Assembly: GCA_030248225.1 (NCBI GenBank)
Contig: JASANE010018398.1
Coordinates: 83,617 to 147,616, forward strand
Direction: 5' to 3'
DNA length: 64,000 nt
From: Trileptium ribeirensis
Taxonomy: Eukaryota; Nematoda; Enoplea; Enoplida; Thoracostomopsidae
Positions within the stretch are counted from its first letter, which is position 1; every line of letters starts with the position of its first letter. A program made the translations under genes and the position numbers. Positions 10,103 to 20,010 of this stretch are shown piece by piece. The notes under the pieces were generated by a model. That model had not been told where the DNA came from and did no database searches. It was given only the letters and a program-made list of their open reading frames with translations.

Positions 10103-12109
10103 ATGCAGAAAGTTTGTACTATCTTACTGTTACTTTGGCTTTCGACGCTAAGCTCTACGCACGCCACACTCTCGCCTTTTAGTGACGCGATCTAGCGACT
10201 AGGCTCGGTTGTAAACCGCCAAGTAGGTGTTCTTGTCGAACCGCAGGGTTTGGTCATCACCTCTGATCAAACTACGCACTTGCCAGTAGTGCTGCAGCTG
10301 TCATTGAGAGATTGGGAACGCAAATCAGATCCCTACGTAAGCAATGTTTGCCCACCGTACGAAGTTAACGGATCCTGCCGAGCTGACTGCTGCAGGAAGG
10401 CGAACTGTACCGAGTACCCGCAGCTGCATACAACCTTGAGCGCACTAGAACGCGAACTGGACGACGCATATCATAGCGTACTAGATACAAATTATTATTC
10501 GCTACTTGTGCGTTCTTTCTGCGTGGAGAACGAGCACCTATGTGACCTTACCAACCGTCGAGAAAAACGCTTTGCAAGCCTAATCGCCGCCGCCGCAGGT
10601 GCCGTTTCCGGTTTACTAGGTTTAGGAATGGCCTTCGCTAACGGCGTCCATATTAATAACGTACGTCAGCAAGTGACCGTTCTCGAAAAGTTTATGCGCG
10701 AGACGAATGACGTCTCTTTTCAGAACACTAAACCCATAAAACAATTAACCCGAGCTAATGAGGACATTTATGCATTCCTACACCACAGCATGCAGGAGGT
10801 AGTCTCCATGATTGAGCAGGTCCGATGTGCTGACCAGAAAGAGGTCACACACGTACACCATCAGTTGATTGACCATATACCTCGAGCGAACATGCGCTCG
10901 TCGGTACAGGCCATCATGCAGTCTATGTTAAATGGTGAACTCTCCCCTGCTATTATTGATGTCGTCATGCTACGACGATTATTCGCCATGGATCCCCGCA
11001 TTTCTAAAACCATCCTAATGCGAGAACCCAGTCTAGCATACCAATTCGGACGAGTGATGCCCGTAAGTGTAGATTTAACTGGATTTCGCTATGGCTTTAT
11101 TTTGCAGTTACCCTTGCCTAAACGCAGCAATGTCCGACCTTATTTTCGGGTCTATAACACAGGTTGGAACGCTCCTGACACGCTTACGCAATTGAGACTT
11201 CCGCTACCGCAATACGCAGCCAGACTGGGACATGTGCGTTTCGAGTCGCTGAATCTCGGAGCATGCAAGCACAGACCCGGAATTGCTTTTTGTGCACCCC
11301 ACGCGCTACTAACCGACCACAGTACAAACTGCTTAGAATGGATCATCGCAGGTGAATTCGTGCCAGAATCCACCAAATACGCATGTAGCAACCGCACGCT
11401 TATCGGCCCACTGGCCAATGATACAGCCGTACATACAACTATTCAAGGCGTTTTAATTAGGACTATGGAACCCGAAGTTATACTGACTAATCGCAGACAG
11501 CTCGCGCATGTAACCTTAGGTAAGACTATTAAGGTTCTGCCAAACGGGATTTTATGGTTTCCCCACGGAAATTATACACAGTTGGTCGTAGGATCGATCG
11601 TACTAACGAGCATGCTAAAGCCAGAGGAAATGACAATCAAATTTGGACCAAATATTACTATTGACCGGCTCTCCGGTCTCAAATTAAGACCTTTAACCTG
11701 GAGTTCACCCGACGACGCTAAGGCGACAAACTTACAAGTAGCTCAAATAGCCAAGGAACAAGTACAAAATATAGTTAACTTCCCTGCCTTGGAGTACACT
11801 GGACTTTCGCCTTACTTTATAGTTACCATCATTGTTAGCGTAATTAGTCTGGTCTACTGCATGACCAAGTGTAAGGTCTCTCCTAAGTACGCGTACTACC
11901 TGCCCCGATGGCTACCATGCCGCGGGAGACTGATCAAAACGGACGGAAAACCCCGAAAAGCAACTAGGTGGATTAGAGCCGACAAAAGAGGCCCAAGCGC
12001 CACCGGAGGAGGACACTACACCCCGAATTTCGCCGACCGAGGTTTAGATTGTACCTTCGGGAACGCCGCGCGTGTCCGTTGTGTCCAATTGTGCCCCGCG
12101 TCGCTCTAA
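10103..12109 (+). pseudogene. env: Envelope-like glycoprotein (class I fusion-like architecture), broken by one stop
   Basis: Translation from the ATG at 10103 opens with a hydrophobic signal peptide (MQKVCTILLLLWLS). A TAG at 10193-10195 interrupts the frame, which then continues open to 12109. The ectodomain has a Cys-rich N-terminal part, a basic cleavage motif RREKR (ending at 10570) followed at once by an Ala/Gly-rich hydrophobic segment like a fusion peptide, a predicted helical stretch, and several N-glycosylation motifs. One transmembrane segment (about 11806-11870) is followed by a basic tail of roughly 80 residues. This layout matches class I viral fusion proteins such as errantivirus or baculovirus F-type Env; I cannot assign a family. 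It sits upstream of protease and pol, whereas env usually follows pol. Confidence 0.72.
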
Positions 12110-13205
12110 CAGACTATTGACCACCCGTGCCTCGTCCGAAGAGGAACTTGTTTTCCTAGAGGACGACGAATTATTCGCTGCTCCTACCCGTGATCTGCGC
12201 CGTGGACCTCGACAAGGTATGTTCACCAGACAATTAAACACAATGAATGCAGGCAATACGCCGTTACTCATCAACGCAACCATACTCGGCACTCCCGTCA
12301 CGACACTTGTAGACACAGGAGCTGATGTCTCAATCATGTCCCAAGCCCTAGCCGCCCGCTTAGGTCTAGTACCCAGAGACACCACCCGCATAGTATCGGC
12401 GACACAACAGGAACTGACAATTAGTGGAGTGGTGAAAGCACCAATTACAATAGGCTCGCTAAGCACCCCATGCGACTTCCAAGTAACTACCGACACACCA
12501 TACGAATGTATCTTGGGTACCGACTTTATGGCTTTACTACCGTACGTAGCCATAAATTTCAAGGACCGTTGTTTGGATTTATCAAACGGAACTGAGAACT
12601 GTTCCGCGCCCTTCGCCGACCAAGGAGACTATCGACCGCCCGTCATTAACGTAGTATCCAGGAAATACACACAGATACCGCCGAACACAGAGCTATTCCT
12701 CAATGCGATCCCCGAGATCACTCAGCCGCCCACTGGCCAAGCACTATTCGTACCAGACCCTTTCATTAGGGACATCGCCATCGCACATGCCCTAGTGCTC
12801 ACTGGTCAATGCATGATTCCAGTAACAATGATGAACTTTGGAAACTTACCAGTTGCAATACACGCCGGACAAACCATAGGACACATCGAGATGCTTGACG
12901 ACAATGAGGTTGAGCTCTTATACGACAGCAACAAGCGCCTGCTCCAACTCGGACCTCCCCAACACGCCAAACAATGTAACCGCATAGGAGTTACACGCGA
13001 CAATGTAGTACAGGTCATTAACGACCAGAAGAAGACAATCGACACGGAACGCTCCATACAGGTATTAGGCAAAATTGATTTTGGACAGACCACACTTAAC
13101 CCTTATGAACTAAAACAATTGAAAACCACTATCTCCGAAAACGCCGACATATTCAGCGTGCACCCATTCGACTTCGCTTGGCACATTCTCTTCGCGAATC
13201 CTTGA
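12048..13205 (+). CDS. pol: Aspartic protease and N-terminal pol segment, giant element
   Basis: This is a retropepsin that would mature Gag-Pol. The active-site motif LVDTGADVSIMS has its catalytic Asp codon at 12312-12314, and the second conserved block ILGTDF follows about 75 residues later. The frame is open from 12048 and overlaps the env tail by about 60 bases in the +1 frame, so it may be expressed by frameshift or from its own start. After the protease comes a linker and the beginning of pol (ENADIFSVHPFDF). The usual segment joining this to the RT fingers (the PI-x-Q-x-PYR region) is missing, and the frame ends at 13205. I read this as an internal deletion that also shifts frame. Confidence 0.82.
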   Translation: MVPSGTPRVSVVSNCAPRRSNRLLTTRASSEEELVFLEDDELFAAPTRDLRRGPRQGMFTRQLNTMNAGNTPLLINATILGTPVTTLVDTGADVSIMSQALAARLGLVPRDTTRIVSATQQELTISGVVKAPITIGSLSTPCDFQVTTDTPYECILGTDFMALLPYVAINFKDRCLDLSNGTENCSAPFADQGDYRPPVINVVSRKYTQIPPNTELFLNAIPEITQPPTGQALFVPDPFIRDIAIAHALVLTGQCMIPVTMMNFGNLPVAIHAGQTIGHIEMLDDNEVELLYDSNKRLLQLGPPQHAKQCNRIGVTRDNVVQVINDQKKTIDTERSIQVLGKIDFGQTTLNPYELKQLKTTISENADIFSVHPFDFAWHILFANP

Positions 13206-16200
13206 GGGAAGAGCTAAACAACATGGTAGAAGCAGGCCTTATAACACCATCTGATTCACCATGGGGTTCCCCCATAGTGTACGTCACTAAGAGTGACGGG
13301 ACTTTACGCTTTTGCGTTGACTTTCGTAAGCTCAACGTAGTCGCCGAAAGCGACTTGTACACGTTACCCCGCATAGACGACATATTAGGATGCCTGCGAA
13401 ACACCAAATTCATGTCAAGCCTGGACCTTAACAAAGGATTTTGGCAAATAGAATTAGATCCTGAAACCATGGAAAAGACTTCCTTTGTTACTGTCCACGG
13501 ACAGTACGAATACAATGTTCTACCTTTCGGGTTAAACTCTTCTCCAGGCGTCTTCCAAAGGTGTATGTCAATCATTTTAAAAGGTTTAGAATGGGAGAGA
13601 TGCCTCATTTACATAGACGACATATTAGTTTTCTCACCCACATTTGAACAACACCTAGCAGATCTCATTACAGTCTTCGATAGATTTCGTAAGGCTAATC
13701 TCAAACTAAAACCCTCCAAATGCCAATTCGGACAGAAACAATTAAAATACCTGGGACATATTATCAGCTCTGAAGGAGTTAAACCCGACCCCGAGAAAAC
13801 AGCCGCAATCGATAACTACAAAAGACCTGAAACACTCAAACAATTACAGAGCTTCTTAGGACTTGTAGGCTACTACCACAAATTCATACCACACTATTCC
13901 GAAATCTGCGAACCACTCAATGCCCTCCGATGCAAGGACAACGAATTTAAGTGGACACCGCAATGCGAGGAAGCATTCAGCAAACTACGCAAAGCCCTAG
14001 TACAAGAACCACTACTCATCTACCCGGACTTTTCCAAACCATTCATACTACAAACGGACGCTTCAGGGTACGGTTTAGGAGCCGTCCTCTCCCAAAAGAC
14101 CGATAAAGGGACGTTACCTATCGCTTACGCTAGCAAATCCCTAGTAGATTATCAACGCCGATACCCCGCTATTGAGACCGAAGCCCTTGCTATTAGATGG
14201 GCCGCTCTACATTTTAGGCATTACTTGCTTGGACATGAATTTCATGTCGAGACTGATCATAAGCCACTTAAGGCACTATTCGAGAGACCACCGAGAAATT
14301 CACGCCTAGCCCAATGGCGTAATGAGTTACTCATGGATTTCGGTGGTTTCAATATTGAATGTCGTCCTGGTAAGGTCAATGCCAACGCAGACGGACTTTC
14401 ACGCGATCCCCGACATGACGTGGACTTCTCCGACTCTGCTTACGAAGCCGAATATGACGCACAAGACCATACTCGAATGGTTGCTGTAGCCGTGAAAGAA
14501 CAGGATTATGGCAAGGGCAAAGCTCCTGCCAAACCACCGCGGAGACTTCCTACTGAAGAAGCTTGGAAACGACTTACGCGACAGTTAATGGGACTTCCCC
14601 CAGACGCGCCCGTTAACCTCCCACCCGAGTACGTTAGGGAATGCTCCTACCGTATGTTCGGAGGACCAGGATATCATCCACTACCGGACCCTACGCGCTT
14701 TATTTTCTGTGGAGACATCGACGACCCATGGCCTGAAGGAGTCGAGGTGCCCGGGAGGCGCTCGACTGCCCCCGGACCAACGACCGCTCCTGGACCGCCG
14801 ACTGAACCAGCCCCAACCCGAGAACCTGCAAGTGACTCAACCCCCGGACCTTCATCAGCCCCTGATCCATTCGTAAGACCTACGCTGCCACAAGAACCCC
14901 CAACTGCTCCGACACCGCCTGCCCCCGGCGCGGCAAGCGAAAGCTCAACCCGTGCCACTGCTGGTACACCTGCCCCCACTAGACCCCGGACATTACCAAC
15001 AACAGCTAGGAAAAGATATGGTGGTTTACCAGAAGTCGAGGAATTCGATACTTTAATTAAGGTCGCTTACGCATGTGGGCCTCGAGTACGACTACAACGC
15101 CCTGAGCAGGTATACGATACTGGTGAACACATATACCTACCACACTTCCAACAGTATGAAGGACGAAATCTCCTCAATTACATACCTTACATCCAACGTA
15201 GAGACAAACAATTTGGACCCATATGGTGGTACCTACATACTCGACAACCACCAGCTGACGAAAAGGCAGCTACTACTCTCAAATTAGAAGCCCATCACTA
15301 CCGTATTTGCCCTGACACAGCCATTCTTTACTTGCATCCCATCATTCCTAACGACCACAGACCTAAATTATGCGTACCTCGACTGCTTATACGACAGATA
15401 CTCAAACACGAACACGACACCCTATTCGGTGGACACCCAGGTAGGGATCGTCTACTAAGCAAGCTCAAACAATTCTACTATTGGGAAACCATGGGTAAGG
15501 ACGTCGACGAATACGTAAAACGGTGCGTGCTTTGCCAGCGATCCCGAAATTTACCACAAAACGTTCGAGCCGCGCTCGGAGATTACCCGCTGGCTAGCGC
15601 TCCTATGCACCGCATGTTCGTCGACATATTGGACACCCGGGTTCTGTCCCGAAAAGGAAATCGGTACGTTATTGCCTTCATTGACCAATTCACCAAATTA
15701 GTCATTGCCACTGCTCTGCCTGACCAAACAGCTAAGAGTGTAGCTCGAGTTTTCGTCGAAGACGTAGTGTGCCACTATGACGCTCCCGAGGAACTCGTTT
15801 CCGACCGAGGAGGATGCTTTATTTCAGAAGTCATGGAAGCCCTATGCGCTAGGTTACACATCTTTAAGCGAGAAACCTTGAGTTACAATCCGAAAGCCAA
15901 CGGAGAAATCGAACGTTTCAAGCGCACCCTACTATTCCTCTTAAGAGTAGCTTTACCCGAGAATGATCATACTACATGGAACGAAGTTCTACCCTACTGC
16001 ATAATGTCCTACAATTCCGCAGTACACGCTTCTACACATTACCCACCTTTCATGCTCATGCACGGGTTCCAACCCCGAGTACCGGGTGGAATCGAGACAC
16101 AGGCTGATTGGGGACGCTATCCTGGAGCAGAAGCGTATCGCACTAACGTACAACGATGGTTAGCCACGATTCGAGATCGAGCCTATCGCTCCATGGAGTC

Positions 16201-16369
16201 CGCTAAAGAATATAGGAAAGGTTATTACAATCGTAAACTCAAGGTCCCAGACTACCGAGTTAACGATCATGTATGGGTCTACCGATATTATACAACACCT
16301 GGATTATCACGCAAACTAGAACGCAGATGGTGCGGACCGTACCAAATCACTAAGATAATGCTACCCTGA
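13178..16369 (+). CDS. pol: Pol: reverse transcriptase, RNase H, integrase (giant element)
   Basis: RT blocks run in order: DFRKLN, SSLDLNKGFWQIEL, LPFGLNSSPGVFQ, and catalytic YIDD at 13610-13621. RNase H follows (TDASGYGLGAVL, then ETEALA and TDHKPLKALF). A roughly 290-residue insert rich in Pro, Thr and Ala separates RNase H from integrase, much longer than the normal connection. Integrase has an HHCC zinc domain (His at 15413 and 15434, then CVLC) and a D,D-35-E core with codons at 15623, 15803 and 15911. A GPY/F-type C-terminal module begins near 16334, and a TGA at 16367-16369 cuts it; the same frame carries on with the rest of the module. RT and integrase catalytic residues are all present. 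Confidence 0.95.
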   Translation: MAHSLRESLREELNNMVEAGLITPSDSPWGSPIVYVTKSDGTLRFCVDFRKLNVVAESDLYTLPRIDDILGCLRNTKFMSSLDLNKGFWQIELDPETMEKTSFVTVHGQYEYNVLPFGLNSSPGVFQRCMSIILKGLEWERCLIYIDDILVFSPTFEQHLADLITVFDRFRKANLKLKPSKCQFGQKQLKYLGHIISSEGVKPDPEKTAAIDNYKRPETLKQLQSFLGLVGYYHKFIPHYSEICEPLNALRCKDNEFKWTPQCEEAFSKLRKALVQEPLLIYPDFSKPFILQTDASGYGLGAVLSQKTDKGTLPIAYASKSLVDYQRRYPAIETEALAIRWAALHFRHYLLGHEFHVETDHKPLKALFERPPRNSRLAQWRNELLMDFGGFNIECRPGKVNANADGLSRDPRHDVDFSDSAYEAEYDAQDHTRMVAVAVKEQDYGKGKAPAKPPRRLPTEEAWKRLTRQLMGLPPDAPVNLPPEYVRECSYRMFGGPGYHPLPDPTRFIFCGDIDDPWPEGVEVPGRRSTAPGPTTAPGPPTEPAPTREPASDSTPGPSSAPDPFVRPTLPQEPPTAPTPPAPGAASESSTRATAGTPAPTRPRTLPTTARKRYGGLPEVEEFDTLIKVAYACGPRVRLQRPEQVYDTGEHIYLPHFQQYEGRNLLNYIPYIQRRDKQFGPIWWYLHTRQPPADEKAATTLKLEAHHYRICPDTAILYLHPIIPNDHRPKLCVPRLLIRQILKHEHDTLFGGHPGRDRLLSKLKQFYYWETMGKDVDEYVKRCVLCQRSRNLPQNVRAALGDYPLASAPMHRMFVDILDTRVLSRKGNRYVIAFIDQFTKLVIATALPDQTAKSVARVFVEDVVCHYDAPEELVSDRGGCFISEVMEALCARLHIFKRETLSYNPKANGEIERFKRTLLFLLRVALPENDHTTWNEVLPYCIMSYNSAVHASTHYPPFMLMHGFQPRVPGGIETQADWGRYPGAEAYRTNVQRWLATIRDRAYRSMESAKEYRKGYYNRKLKVPDYRVNDHVWVYRYYTTPGLSRKLERRWCGPYQITKIMLP

Positions 16370-17971
16370 ATCTGTGTCAAACTCCCCGGACAACCCAATG
16401 CCTCTGACCACGTAGTCCATATCAATCGCACCAAACCGTGTTACCGACCACTGAGTAGCTTTCCGGACATGGCCGATTTACTGAAAGCTGTGCCTCCCGC
16501 ATACATTGAGGCCGCGCTACAACAACCAAGAGAAACTATTCTTGCCGATAAATATTTCGCTAGGGAACTACAGGCTGCCGATCCGGAGGCAGTCGACCGG
16601 CTGCGCCAAGATATCGACGGTGCATCCGATACAACTAGCGTGGAGTTCGGTGATCCTAATCTAGTATACACGCAAGCCCAGGCTGACATACACCGTGCCG
16701 TAGTGGAACAATTAGCCATTCAGGCCCCAGCTCAAGGTTCATCCGGAGCTCCGCAACAAAACAGGTTACCTGCTTGTGATCCCGATAGAACTCCCGACAC
16801 TGAATGGCCCGCTATCTCGCAGGAACTCGCTACACAAGACCCTGCTAAGTTGCCTTACGCGCTCGATAAACCCCCGGGTTCATTCTCGCCGGAATACGGA
16901 CAACATACTGCCCCAGTTACCATACTGGAACAAGAGCGATCCGTCAGAATTGAGGAACCAACAAGACCTTTAGCTTTGCCACGCTCAGGCAATGGCCGTT
17001 CGCTACGACCATTTAATGTCAACGACTTAGGCCTCGTGGAACTACTCGCTTCACAAGACCCGGATGAGTCTTCGCCCTATACTACCGAACCTGCTGTATC
17101 TTCAACTTCAGCCGTAGAACACGCAGTCCAGACCTCGCCGCTTACGCCTGCCCAACGCCGCGCCGCAGCCGCTACTCAAACCTACCGCAGTCCCCATTCA
17201 CAACGCTTAGTCACCGACTCGGATAAACCACTGGTACCGTACCGCCCCCACCGCGAGCCTCCTGAGCTTCACGAAATGCGATATCCCAAACCTCGACACG
17301 CTTATTTCGCTCCACCTGCTCCGCTCCCACACACGCCGTTAATGCCTTTAGGATTCGAAGCTACATTAGAGGAGTATACTCCGGACAAATGGATTACACC
17401 ATACTCGACACCTCCTAGACCACCACCTACGCAATCCGCCCCAGTTTATAGCCAACCTCCCGTAGAACCAGCTCCAACTCGAAAACCCGTACCTAAACCA
17501 CGACAGAAATCAGTTAAAACCCCCACACCGGCTCGCGAACCAGCGCCTTCTGTAGATTCTGAGGATACATCACCCGAAACTGTGGAATCCCCAACACCAC
17601 CGCATCGGTGGACAGTCCCACCCTTACTCTCACCCCTCGCGGAACGTAAAACTAGGACACCACCTCAGCATTGGATAACCCCAGTTGCGTTATCACCCCT
17701 ACCGGAACAAGAGACTGGTACCCCTCAGGTTTCTTCCTTTGGTCGCTGGACCACTAGAAAACAAAACCAACAAGCAGAATGGGAATGGGCATTAGAAGAA
17801 AGGAAAAGAATCAAAGATGAAGAGGCCCGTGCTCGCGGAGAACTTCAGGACGCAACCGATTTAGTAGAATATTTAGCAGGACCTATCATACAGCACCCAC
17901 CCTCGGAGGCCCAAACGGCCGCCGACGACATAGTGGCAGAATTTGTTGAAAGTTTGACTAGGAGACAGTGA
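16370..17971 (+). CDS. pol: C-terminal extension of pol after the integrase GPY/F module
   Basis: This is the same frame as integrase, after the TGA at 16367. The first 25 codons complete the integrase C-terminal module (a VVHINRTKP-type ending). About 500 residues then follow that are rich in Pro, Thr, Ser and Glu, probably disordered, and end in a charged helix (EWALEERKRIKDEEARARGE). No domain is recognisable. It could be a spacer to the NADAR and SGNH-like domains downstream, or a targeting tail. A separate start at the ATG near 16469 is possible, but continuity with the integrase C-terminus argues for one polyprotein. The frame ends at 17971. Confidence 0.7.
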   Translation: MCVKLPGQPNASDHVVHINRTKPCYRPLSSFPDMADLLKAVPPAYIEAALQQPRETILADKYFARELQAADPEAVDRLRQDIDGASDTTSVEFGDPNLVYTQAQADIHRAVVEQLAIQAPAQGSSGAPQQNRLPACDPDRTPDTEWPAISQELATQDPAKLPYALDKPPGSFSPEYGQHTAPVTILEQERSVRIEEPTRPLALPRSGNGRSLRPFNVNDLGLVELLASQDPDESSPYTTEPAVSSTSAVEHAVQTSPLTPAQRRAAAATQTYRSPHSQRLVTDSDKPLVPYRPHREPPELHEMRYPKPRHAYFAPPAPLPHTPLMPLGFEATLEEYTPDKWITPYSTPPRPPPTQSAPVYSQPPVEPAPTRKPVPKPRQKSVKTPTPAREPAPSVDSEDTSPETVESPTPPHRWTVPPLLSPLAERKTRTPPQHWITPVALSPLPEQETGTPQVSSFGRWTTRKQNQQAEWEWALEERKRIKDEEARARGELQDATDLVEYLAGPIIQHPPSEAQTAADDIVAEFVESLTRRQ

Positions 17972-18786
17972 AGAAAAGGAAAGAGGTACGAAAGAGTCAC
18001 TCCGACCCACCGAATTTTCGGAGGGCGGCGAAGCCAAACGATTTCGAAGACGAGCCGTCCCCACGGCTAGCGAGACAACTTCAACCATAGGCGAATCAAC
18101 CCAGGGTTAAATCAATCTTCGGGCGAGGAAGAAGGCGCCGCCGCGCAGCGCATCCTCCGCCATAAAAGGGACTCTAGCTCGACCTGCCCGCGCTAAAGCT
18201 CAACCGCATGTTAGTTGGGAAGACTGGGACGACGAAATTCCTCTGAGTCAACTGTTACCGGGACCTAGTCGAAGACCCCGCTTTGAACTCGACCCTTCTA
18301 CTGAGGAAAGTGAGGGTTCCCCTGAGTTGGGACCTTCTGGTGAGGAGAGCGGGGATAGGACAGAGCCTCCCCAACCCACTCGACGACAACCACATCGTCA
18401 GGCTAGGGACCGCCACCGAGTGTATACGGACTATGTATGTACCACACGGACCAGAAGCTCGAGTGGTAATCCCGCGTATGATTCCCCGAGAGCCTGCTCC
18501 CCGACCACCTGCCCCAGTCAGGCAAACTGTGCCTTTTGCTCCACCGACTCGACATCGTGACCCTGTCATGCCCATGAACCCTCCAGCCAGGAGAGTTCGT
18601 GCCCAGCACGACATGTTCGAACCTTTTAGGGACATCTTTGACGACCAGGACATTGAAGACATGTTAGCCGCTCACCCTGATTTAGAACCGGACGAGGAGA
18701 ACGGACAACGACAACTACGACCTGAAGACATTGGACTGGAGGTAGTTCGACCTCCCAGACAACCCCCTCGGGGAAGACGATATTAG
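17972..18786 (+). pseudogene. Broken proline/acidic-rich coding block before the NADAR domain
   Basis: Coding-like sequence moves between frames: first a Lys/Arg-rich piece (KKRKEVRKSH at about 17971) with stops near 18090 and 18160. An open stretch follows at about 18163-18450 (SWEDWDDEIPLSQLLPGPS), then another frame to 18786 (RTMYVPHGPEARVV through DMFEPFRDIFDDQDIEDMLAAHPDLEPDEENG). Composition matches the extension behind integrase, so this was probably part of one long product that has taken several indels. No known domain. Confidence 0.5.
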
Positions 18787-19396
18787 CACTAACGCCAGTC
18801 CTCGAACTCGAGCTCTCGCCACAAACGCCCACAAGAACCGCCACTAATGGCGATGAATATTATTGCAGGAAATACCAACCGTCAAATCAACAAAATGAAC
18901 AAAACCCGCAGCCGCGTATGCCATTCTACACCATCAACTACGCCGCTCCTATCGAAACATTTCTATCGAAAGGCACACGTTGGCCAGAATTATCAAATAT
19001 GGCTCCGTTGGGTCAAACAATCACGCAGTACCCAATCGAATACTCCTCAACGGAGCAGGGCTATCAGCTCCTCGTCACCTACTTATTTGACGAGGATCAA
19101 GCCAGACAAGACATCTCCGATCTCAAGTTGGGAGCTCGAGACATCAAATTTGTCTCCCGGAGAAACAAGGCAAAATTCCTTGATCCCGAAACGACGGAGC
19201 GCCTTCGCCCTGCCTTACCGCACCTCATGCGAACGGTGCTCCTCGAAAAATTCAAAATTCCAAAATTCCAACATGTCCTGCTCGCCACCGGCCAGGCCCA
19301 ACTGCTTGAGGCGAACCGCTCGGATTCTTTTTGGGAATCGGTCTTGACCGGAAGACATCGTCTTAGGCCGCCGTCCACGGCCATGTCACAACGTCA
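18783..19396 (+). CDS. NADAR (YbiA-like) domain
   Basis: From the ATG at 18918 (frame open from 18783) the product reads MPFYTINY, then ELSNMAP, then EYSSTEQGYQ, then a helical VLLEKF and LLATGQAQLLEANRSDSFW. A one-frame shift between about 19348 and 19396 leads on to NVMGRLLEEIR. This order is the NADAR signature: an S-N-x-(A/S)-P block, a conserved Glu followed by Q (Glu46 here), the LLATG-x-x-x-L-x-E-x-x-x-x-D-x-x-W block, and a final N-x-x-G-x-L-L-x-x-x-R helix. NADAR proteins of known function remove ADP-ribose-type groups or cleave N-glycosidic bonds, for example YbiA in riboflavin metabolism and the antitoxins that reverse DNA guanine ADP-ribosylation. What it does in a retroelement is unknown. 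Confidence 0.8.
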
Positions 19397-20010
19397 TGGG
19401 CCGCCTTTTAGAAGAAATACGGACCTTCATCCGTCACGGAATTGCCAACTGGCCCAAAGTTCTTATTCTGGGCGATAATATGGCCGCACCGCTGGTGAAG
19501 ATGGCAGCTTCAAAGGGATGGTTTGCCATCGCTTGGCCCGGTGCCACCATGCAATTCCTGATCCGTCTGGCGACGTGTATTGCGACGCCTCAGACCGAGA
19601 CTATCGTGATACTTGGCGGATATAGGGCCGCCCTTCGGTCCAAATCATTCGAAGGTCGTCTTTTGGACACACCAAGCAAGGTTATGCGCCGTGTGCGCCG
19701 GCACATTTGTTCGTTCGATTACCTCTTGAACGATGGAGCGCAAGCAATCATTGCGCCACCTCCACCAGCCTGGGACGTTGGACAAGATGACGTGGGCACG
19801 TGGACTAAAGAATTCACCCAATTGTTCCAAGACATTAAGCGCCAATTTCCCGACCGAGCGCAAAAGTCCGTAATGCTCCACTACCAGCCGGAACTATTAG
19901 AAACAAATGCCTGGGAGACAGGTCCCAGCGACAATCCACCCGCGGAACCCCAAATCACGGAGCCATATGTTGGCTTCCTTCGCCAATGGGTGGAAAAGCA
20001 AATCTCGTAA
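19396..20010 (+). CDS. End of NADAR domain and SGNH-hydrolase-like domain
   Basis: The first dozen residues complete the NADAR fold (MGRLLEEIRTFI). The following 190 residues resemble an SGNH/GDSL hydrolase-like fold. A strand and loop VLILGDNMAAPL stands where family members have GDS; a second strand IVILGGYRAAL is at the place of G-x-N-D; a third strand ends in PPPPAWD; a late conserved-looking His lies in MLHYQPELL. The catalytic Ser is replaced by Asn and the N-D pair is absent, so an active esterase is doubtful. The frame ends with TAA at 20010 and no coding signal follows. Assignment rests on motif order only. Confidence 0.5.
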   Translation: MGRLLEEIRTFIRHGIANWPKVLILGDNMAAPLVKMAASKGWFAIAWPGATMQFLIRLATCIATPQTETIVILGGYRAALRSKSFEGRLLDTPSKVMRRVRRHICSFDYLLNDGAQAIIAPPPPAWDVGQDDVGTWTKEFTQLFQDIKRQFPDRAQKSVMLHYQPELLETNAWETGPSDNPPAEPQITEPYVGFLRQWVEKQIS

